Below, piece after piece: positions 1 to 6,100 of a stretch of 9,374 bases of DNA. The stretch comes from DAOUAG01 sp034432935. Lineage in GTDB: Bacteria > Chloroflexota > Dehalococcoidia > SM23-28-2 > RBG-16-64-32. The notes beneath the pieces are model-generated. The model saw only the letters and a list, made by a program, of their open reading frames with translations, searched no databases and was not told the origin of the DNA. Position numbers and translations under genes: made by a program. The stretch lies in contig DAOUBD010000090.1 of NCBI GenBank assembly GCA_034432935.1, forward strand, positions 1-9,374, read 5' to 3'. The stretch's first letter is position 1, and every line of letters starts with the position of its first letter.

Positions 1-133
1 TGGGCAGGCCGCCGTTGATCATCGCCGTCCTGACGCCCAGTTGGGATGCCTTCGTAGCCGCCGCGAAGGCCGCGGCTCCGCCGCCGATGATCACGAACTC
101 GTACTTCTGATCGGTGGAACCCGCGGAACTCAT
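1..133 (-). CDS. merA: Mercuric reductase-like flavoprotein, N-terminal part (cut by window edge)
   Basis: Only the first 44 codons lie in the window; the gene runs off the left edge. The start ATG is at 133-131 on the minus strand. After a short polar leader the product reads FVIIGGGAAAFAAATKASQL, a classical FAD-binding Rossmann beta-alpha-beta motif (GxGxxA type) at about residues 13-32. It continues as GVRTAMINGGLP, where the E3/MerA family normally enters the GGTCVNxGCVPSK redox-cysteine segment, which is not visible here. The wording around AMINGGLP resembles mercury(II) reductases more than dihydrolipoamide or glutathione reductases. Those enzymes reduce Hg(II) to volatile Hg(0) with NADPH in the cytoplasm. 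The ATG overlaps the stop of the upstream ArsR-family gene as ATGA, with a good ribosome site inside that gene, so the two are probably translationally coupled. The family is secure; the mercury assignment is an inference from the N-terminus and the regulator next door. Confidence 0.72.
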   Translation of the reverse strand, partial: MSSAGSTDQKYEFVIIGGGAAAFAAATKASQLGVRTAMINGGLP

Positions 134-492
134 GTAGAATCTCCTTCCTTTGCTAGCTTCCCGCCCCGGCCGGGCTGCGCGGCGTCGATGATCTGGCACA
201 TCTGCACCGATGCGGCGTTCTCCTCCAGGAAGGCCTCCGCCAGACGGAGGATCTCCCTGACCCTGCCGTCGCTAAGCCCGTAGTAGACCTGGCGCCCCTG
301 CCGCCGCGCCGTCACCAGCCCGCACCAACGCAAGCAGGCCAGGTGGCTGGACAGCCGGCCCTGGAGAGCGCCCGTCGCGGCCGCCAGATCGCCGACGCTC
401 CGCTCGCCCTCCGACAGCAGTTGAAGGACCCGCAGGCGGGTCGGGTCACCGAGAGCGCGAAAGAACTTAGATAGTATGAACGCCGGGCTTAT
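130..492 (-). CDS. ArsR/SmtB-family metal-sensing repressor, CmtR-like
   Basis: The product is a winged-helix dimeric repressor that should leave its operator when it binds a soft metal ion. The core ALGDPTRLRVLQLLSEGERS begins near residue 13. It is followed by the recognition helix RLSSHLACLRWCGLV and the beta-wing RRQGRQVYYGL. Counting from the chosen start, cysteines lie at 53, 57 and 99 (CxxxC at the end of the recognition helix plus one C-terminal Cys). This is nearly the spacing of the Cd/Pb sensor CmtR of Mycobacterium (57, 61, 102). ArsR-family regulators also control mercury operons in some actinobacteria and archaea, so with the merA-like gene overlapping its end by ATGA, Hg, Cd or Pb are the likely inducers. 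The start is uncertain. I chose the ATA at 492-490 because it gives 120 aa (CmtR is 118) and has a GAGGGGGG site 5 nt upstream. The only canonical start in frame is TTG at 660-658, which has no ribosome site and would add 56 Arg/Pro/Ala-rich residues. Confidence 0.85.
   Translation of the reverse strand: MSPAFILSKFFRALGDPTRLRVLQLLSEGERSVGDLAAATGALQGRLSSHLACLRWCGLVTARRQGRQVYYGLSDGRVREILRLAEAFLEENAASVQMCQIIDAAQPGRGGKLAKEGDST
141..150 (-). promoter_or_regulatory. Ribosome binding site for the merA-like gene
   Basis: On the minus strand AAGGAAGGAG lies 7 nt upstream of the ATG at 133-131. It sits inside the last codons of the ArsR-family gene. It supports this ATG as the true start and supports coupled translation across the ATGA overlap. 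Confidence 0.7.
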
Positions 493-497
493 TCGAA

Positions 498-505
498 CCC
501 CCCTC
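498..505 (-). promoter_or_regulatory. Possible ribosome binding site for a non-canonical ArsR start
   Basis: The minus strand reads GAGGGGGG, then TTCGA, then ATA at 492-490. This purine-rich stretch is at normal Shine-Dalgarno distance from the ATA and is the main support for starting the repressor there. A chance G-run in GC-rich DNA is possible. Confidence 0.3.
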
Positions 506-658
506 AGGCCGCCTGCCCGGGCGGCGGCTGGCGTTACCTCAAGAGGCGCCGCAGTCCGGCGGCGGCCCCTGCGCGCCCAGCGGCCAGTAGCCCGTATCTT
601 CTCCAGACCGGCGGCGTTATATGGTGTGAACGGCGTCAGGATGCGCCGCCTGGCTCGC

Positions 659-665
659 AAAGGAG
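659..665 (+). promoter_or_regulatory. Ribosome binding site of the PBP gene
   Basis: AAAGGAG lies 5 nt upstream of the ATG at 671. It decides the start against the ATG at 476, which would add 65 Arg/Pro-rich residues ahead of a clean membrane anchor. Confidence 0.75.
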
Positions 666-670
666 TCGAT

Positions 671-3127
671 ATGGGCCGTTTCGGCCGGTTGTTAAGGCGT
701 TTCGCTGTCCTCGGCAGCCTAGTAGTGCTGACAGCGTATGCTGGCCTCTATCTGGCCCCGCTGCCCCATGCTCCGGACCCCGGCTACCTCGCCGAGTCCA
801 CCAAGATACTGGATCGCCAGGGCCGCTTGCTGTACGACTCGGCTGGCCTCACCGACACCCACCACACGTACGTCCCCCTGGCCCAGATACCCGCCAGCCT
901 GCGATGGGCCGTCATCGCTACGGAGGACTCCTCCTTCTACAGCAACCCGGGCATCGACTTAGCCGGAATCCTGCGGGCCGTGCTGGCGAACGTGCGCGGT
1001 GGCGCCCTCCAGCAAGGCGGCAGCACCATCACCCAGCAGCTCGCACGCAACCTGTACTTCAGCCCAGGGGAGCGCTCCTCCATCAGCCCCTGGCGCAAGC
1101 TGAAAGAGATCACCCTCGCCCTCCGCCTCAACCGTTCCCTGAGCAAGGACCAGATCCTGGAACAGTACCTGAACCGGGCCTACTTCGGGAACCTCGCCTA
1201 CGGGGTAGAGGCGGCCGCCCGCACCTACTTCGGCAAGGGCGTGCGCGACCTGGACCTGGCGGAGTCTGCCCTCTTGGCCGGCCTCCTCCAGTCACCCGCG
1301 GACTACAACCCCTTCACGCGGCTGGATGCAGCGCGGGCCCGCCAGCGGGTCGTCCTGCGCCGGATGAGGGACGAAGGGTACATCACGGCGGCCCAGGCCG
1401 AAGCTGCGGCCGAAGAGGCCATCGCTCTGAACAGCACACCGTTCCCTGTGGCAGCGCCCCATTTCGTGGCCTGGGTACGCGACCAGTTGCCGGGCCTGCT
1501 GGGCGACGAAGCCCTCGCGGCCGGCGGGCTGCGCGTCTACACCTCGCTGGACTTGGACCTCCAGCGGACCGCCGAAGTGGCGGTCGCCCGGCACCTGCGC
1601 CTTCTGAAGGAGCACAACGTGACGGACGCCGCCGCCGTGGCCATCGACCCCGCAACCGGCGAGGTGTTGGCCATGGTGGGCAGCGCTGACTACTTCGACG
1701 AGAGCATCGACGGGGCCGTCAACATGGCGCTGGCGCCCCGCCAGCCGGGGAGCGCCATCAAGCCCGTCATCTACGCCGCCGCCCTAGAGGAAGGCTTCAC
1801 CCCGGCCACGCCTCTACTGGACACCCCGGTCTTCCTGCCCACGCGCCAAGACGACCCCTACTCACCCAGCAATTACGACGCCACATTCCACGGCGTCGTC
1901 CCCCTGCGCGAGGCCCTCGCCTCCTCCTACAACGTTCCCGCCGTCCGGGTGCTGGCCGCCATTGGCGTGGACGCCGCGGTACGCATGGGGCAGCGGCTGG
2001 GGCTCTCGGCCCTCAAGGACCCCTCTCGCTACGATCTCTCCTTCGCGCTGGGCGGAAGCGAGGTGCGCCTCCTGGACCTCACGGCCGCCTACGCCGCCTT
2101 CGCCGCCGGCGGCGCGCGCGCCGACCCCGTTGCGATCACGCGGGTCGAGGACAACCAGGGCCGCGTGCTGTACCAAGCGCCCCGCAAGGGGAGATCGCGG
2201 GTGGTGTCGCCCCAGACAGCCTACCTCCTCACGGACGTCCTTTCCGACAACGATGCCCGGGCGCCTGGCTTCGGGCTCTACAGCCCTCTGGCCATCGGCC
2301 GGCCCGCCGCCGCTAAGACGGGCACGACGACAGATTTCCGGGACAACTGGACGGTGGGGTACACCCCCTCGCTAGCGGTGGGCGTCTGGGTGGGCAACGC
2401 CGATGGGAGCCCCATGAAGCAGGTGTCAGGGATCGACGGCGCTGCTCCCATCTGGCACGACATCATGGTGGCGGCCCACCAGGGGACGCCGCCGCAGCCG
2501 TTCCCGGAACCGGAGGGCATCATCCGCCTGGCCGTCTGTTTGCCCTCGGGCCTTCTGCCCACTCCCTACTGCCAGCGCCAGCGCACCGAGGTCTTCGCTG
2601 CCGGCACCGAACCATCCCGCGAGGATGACTACTACCGTCCGGTCCTGGTGTGCGAAGCCACGGGCCGGGCCATCGCTGACCCTGCGGCCCCGAACTGTCC
2701 GGGCAACGTCTCCCAGCGGATCTACGCCTTCGTGCCCCCGGAGGCGATCCCCTGGGCCAGGGCGGCGGGCGTATCGTTGCCGCCGGTTCCGCCTTACTCA
2801 GCCGGATCGACGGCCGGAAGCGGCAACTCCCTCACCCCTCCGGGCCCTGTTATCCTGGCCTATCCCGCCGACGGCTCTGTGTTCCACCTGAGCCGGGACA
2901 TCCGGGCCCAGGACCAGGCAGTGCTCATCGAGGCGCTACCCTCCTCCCCCGTGCTCTTCGCTGAACTGTATGTCGACCAGGCACCTGTGGCCCGGCTGGA
3001 AAGCCCTCCCTACCGGGCGGCCTGGCCACTGACACCGGGCGTCCACCGCGTCAGCGCCCGGGCCGTGGACGCCGCCGGCAACGACGCTTGGAGCGCAACC
3101 GCTACGGTGACGGTCCTTCCACCGTGA
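671..3127 (+). CDS. Class A penicillin-binding protein (transglycosylase/transpeptidase) with Ig-like C-terminal module
   Basis: This 818-aa bifunctional enzyme should polymerise lipid II glycans and cross-link the peptides on the outer face of the membrane. It has a short basic N-terminus and one membrane anchor at about residues 11-28. The GT51 transglycosylase shows EDSSFYSNPG with catalytic Glu85, QGGSTITQQLARN at 115-127, and DQILEQYLNRAYFG with the second Glu at 164. The transpeptidase has all three penicillin-binding motifs: SAIK (Ser361, Lys364), SYN (419-421) and KTGT (549-552). So both activities look intact. A segment with four cysteines (623, 634, 661, 676) follows. The C-terminal domain at about 727-818 (ILAYPADG through DAAGNDAWSA) looks like the Ig-like BiPBP_C module of PBP1C-type proteins. 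The TG motif QGGSTITQQ is PBP1A-like, so I leave the gene symbol blank. The gene ends 13 bp before the A2M gene, giving a two-gene operon like E. coli pbpC with yfhM. Confidence 0.95.
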   Translation: MGRFGRLLRRFAVLGSLVVLTAYAGLYLAPLPHAPDPGYLAESTKILDRQGRLLYDSAGLTDTHHTYVPLAQIPASLRWAVIATEDSSFYSNPGIDLAGILRAVLANVRGGALQQGGSTITQQLARNLYFSPGERSSISPWRKLKEITLALRLNRSLSKDQILEQYLNRAYFGNLAYGVEAAARTYFGKGVRDLDLAESALLAGLLQSPADYNPFTRLDAARARQRVVLRRMRDEGYITAAQAEAAAEEAIALNSTPFPVAAPHFVAWVRDQLPGLLGDEALAAGGLRVYTSLDLDLQRTAEVAVARHLRLLKEHNVTDAAAVAIDPATGEVLAMVGSADYFDESIDGAVNMALAPRQPGSAIKPVIYAAALEEGFTPATPLLDTPVFLPTRQDDPYSPSNYDATFHGVVPLREALASSYNVPAVRVLAAIGVDAAVRMGQRLGLSALKDPSRYDLSFALGGSEVRLLDLTAAYAAFAAGGARADPVAITRVEDNQGRVLYQAPRKGRSRVVSPQTAYLLTDVLSDNDARAPGFGLYSPLAIGRPAAAKTGTTTDFRDNWTVGYTPSLAVGVWVGNADGSPMKQVSGIDGAAPIWHDIMVAAHQGTPPQPFPEPEGIIRLAVCLPSGLLPTPYCQRQRTEVFAAGTEPSREDDYYRPVLVCEATGRAIADPAAPNCPGNVSQRIYAFVPPEAIPWARAAGVSLPPVPPYSAGSTAGSGNSLTPPGPVILAYPADGSVFHLSRDIRAQDQAVLIEALPSSPVLFAELYVDQAPVARLESPPYRAAWPLTPGVHRVSARAVDAAGNDAWSATATVTVLPP

Positions 3128-3135
3128 GGAGGAGG
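3126..3135 (+). promoter_or_regulatory. Ribosome binding site of the alpha-2-macroglobulin gene
   Basis: GAGGAGGAGG overlaps the PBP stop codon TGA (3125-3127) and sits 5 nt before ATG 3141. A second ATG follows directly at 3144, so the start could be one codon later. The overlap with the PBP stop argues for coupled translation and one operon. Confidence 0.75.
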
Positions 3136-3140
3136 CAGCC

Positions 3141-6100
3141 ATGATGCCGCGAATGCTGTCCCGTGTTAGGGCAGGCCTGGACCCTCTGCTGGCCCGCTGG
3201 CGCCGGTTAGGGTGGCGCCGGCAGCTCATCATTGGCGGCGCCGCAACGGCCATCGTCGTCGCTACCGGCGCAGCCATCGCCGTTGTGGCCCTCAGCGGAG
3301 GCCCGTCTCGCTGTACCGAACCCGTCTGCGTAGAGGTGCTGAGCCCCAAGGGCGACAAGGTGCACCCCATGACCCCAGTGCGCATGCGGGTGAGCGGGAC
3401 CATCGACCGTGACGTGGCCTTGCGCTCGCTCCAGATCAGCAACGAGCCCAAAGGAACGAAGACGTTCGAGGGCGACGTCCTCACCTTCCGCCCGGAGTGG
3501 CCCGGCTTCGCCCGGGGCGAAAGCTACGAGGTCGTCCTGGCGCTGCCGGCGTCTGTGCTGCCGCCAGGCGCTTCCGCAGAGCCGGTGCGCTTCAGTTTCA
3601 CCACGGATGGCGAGCTGGGAGTGGCCTACGTCTACCCGAAGGATGGCGCCCGGGAGGTGGGCCTGGACACGCCCCTCATGATCCAGTTCAACCGCTCGGT
3701 AGCCCCGCTGGCGGTCCTAGGAAGCACGAGGCCGGAGGACATCCTGAAGATACAGCCGCCCACGGAGGGCAACGGCGAATGGTTGAACACATCCTTGTAC
3801 ACCTTCACCCCTGCTGCGGGGGGTTGGAACGCTTCCGCCCAGTACACCGTCACCGTCAAGGCGGGGCTGGCCAACCGCTTGGGGGCCCGCCTCCATGAGG
3901 ACTACACCTTTGCCTTCACGACCGTATCGCCAGCGGTTGCCAGCGTCTCACCCCCTGAGGGCAGCCTCTACGTAGCGCCCCAACCAGACGTGACGGTGAC
4001 CTTCAACCAGCCGGTGGACCAGGCCTCCGCCGAGGCCAGCTTCGTTCTGACGCCGTCCGGGAGCGGCCCCGTTGCCGGCGCCTTCACCTGGACAGACAGC
4101 CGCACCTTCGTCTTCCGCCCATCTCAACCGTTGCCTCTGGGCGGCCCCGTGCAGGCGGTTGTCAAGGCCGGGGTGCGGGCCCAAGGCTCCCAGGCGGCGA
4201 TGGCGGAGGACTACGTCTGGACCTTCACCACCGTTGGGGTACCCACCATCACCCAAACGGAGCCGCTCAACGGCAGCCAATCAGCCCCCATCGGCTCGGT
4301 TCGCATCACCTTCAGCAACCCCATGGACCCGCAGTCCGTGGAGGATAACATCAGCGTCTTACCAAAGCCGGAGGACGACCTGAACTTCTTCTGGGAGCCC
4401 AGCAACCTGAGGGTGAACGTCTACTACGGCGGAAAACCCTCCACGGCCTACCGGGTCACTCTGACCACGGACGCCAAGGACCGCTACGGCCAGCCGCTGG
4501 CGGCGCCCCTGGACCTCAGCTTCGTGACGAGCCCTCTGCAACCCTACTTCTGGCTTACCCGGGGTTACGGCTCCGGCACCTTCAACGCCTACCTGGACCC
4601 CACGATCACGGTCCATTCGGTGAACCTGAGCCAGGTGGACTTCGAGTTGTACCGGCTGGACCGCGACGCGTTCATCCAGTTGGATGCGGACCCCTACCGA
4701 TATCCCACGCCCCCTGGGGGCCAGCTCGTACGCCGCTGGAGCGAGGCCATTCCCAACCCGCCCCTCAACACTACCGTCACCACCTCCACCCGGCTCGCTG
4801 CTGAAGGGACCACCCTGCCGGAGGGGACCTACGCCCTGAGAGCATCGGCGCCAGGCGCCTCCCAGCCGCCGACCGTCATGCCCATCGTTATCAGTAGCGC
4901 CAACGTGGTCACAAAGTACGGGCGCGACGGGCTCCTGGCCTGGATCGTCGACCTCCAGTCCGGCGCGCCTTTGGCTGGCCTGCCGGTTACCGTCCTGCGC
5001 GGCACCGAGGCGGTGGCTGCTGGCGCCACGGACGAGAATGGCCTGGTCAGGCTCTACCCGCCGCCCCTTGCGGAAACCGAATTCTACCGCGGCTATTACC
5101 TGTGGGCGCAGAGAGACAGCCGGGTGATCCTATCCAACACTTCGTGGAACTACGGCATTTCGCCTTGGGACCTGGCGCCTATGGTGGACTTCAGGTACGA
5201 TCCTCCCTCCCTCATGGGCTATCTGTACACTGACCGGCCGATATACAGGCCCGGCGAACGGGTTTACCTCAAGGGCATCGTCCGGCGGGACGATGATGCC
5301 CGCTATTCGGTGCCGGAACCCATAGACCTGACCCTTTCCGTAAGGTCTCCCGACGGCGCCCTGGTGGACAGCCGCGCAGTGACGATCTCGGCCGCCGGCA
5401 CCTTCAACACGTCTTTGACCCTCGGCCCAGAGGCCGCCACTGGCCTCTACTACGTCCAGTTGGAGCAGCCAAGGGCGGCCGCGCCGGATAACGCTTACAT
5501 GGAGCCTGTCGCCACCGTGTCCTTCCGGGTGGCCGAGTTCCGGAAACCGGAGTTCCAGGTGCAGGTCACCCCGGATAAGAAGGACTACGTCAACGGCGAG
5601 AACATCCAGGCGACTGTGGCGGCGGACCTCTTCTTCGGAGCGCCCCTGGCTGACGCCGAGGTGGCCTGGAACGTCACCGCTGCGCCCTACGGCTTCCGCC
5701 CGGCCGGTTTCCCCGGCTTCAATTTCGGCGACTTCGACGAGCGTTTCCAGTTCTTCATGGGCCCCTCCTACGAGCAGCAGCAGTTCCTGCGGGGCCAGGG
5801 CGTAGGAAGGACGGACGCCCAGGGGCGCTTCGCCTTTGGCGTGCCCGCCGATGTCTCTGCCGATAAGCAGAGTCAGACCTTCACCCTGGAGGCCACGGTG
5901 ACGGACCAGAACCAGCAGACCGTCTCTGCCATCGCCGAAGTCACCGTGCACAAGGGACAGTTCTACATCGGCCTGAGGCCCGCGTCGTGGATAGCCTACG
6001 CAGGGAGCCCTACACAGATAGACCTGGTCACCGTTGACCAGAAGGCTGAGCCGGTACCCAATACGCCCCTGCGCATTAGCGTCTATCTGCGCAAGTGGCG

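Larger units (their letters stand above)
493..670. promoter_or_regulatory. Divergent control region between the metal unit and the PBP-A2M operon
   Basis: If the repressor starts near 492 and the PBP at 671, these 178 bases carry the promoters for both directions. Two AT-richer islands stand out from the GC-rich background. One, at 616-630, contains GTTATATGGTG; on the minus strand this gives TATAAC at 621-616, one mismatch from a sigma-70 -10 box, but without a convincing -35. The other lies just inside the start of the repressor reading frame (467-480, TTAGATAGTATGAA). I could not find a strong inverted repeat to name as the ArsR operator. Promoter positions are therefore not assigned. Confidence 0.35.

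Noticed and set aside
493..660. N-terminal extension of the ArsR repressor from TTG 660
   Set aside because: There is no Shine-Dalgarno sequence, the composition is basic and low-complexity, and it would leave only 10 bp for two divergent promoters. It is kept only as the alternative start.
476..670. Upstream in-frame extension of the PBP from ATG 476
   Set aside because: The extra 65 residues are Arg/Pro/Ala-rich without membrane or family features, the region overlaps the repressor start, and ATG 671 has a strong ribosome site followed by a normal membrane anchor.
923..955. Asn in place of His in the first transglycosylase motif (EDSSFYSNPG)
   Set aside because: The catalytic Glu85 and the surrounding motif are intact, and this variant is tolerated in class A PBPs, so I do not read it as loss of activity.
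904..1689. 261-aa open frame on the plus strand inside the PBP gene
   Set aside because: It overlaps the catalytic domains of the PBP in another frame and is Pro/Arg/Gly-rich shadow sequence.
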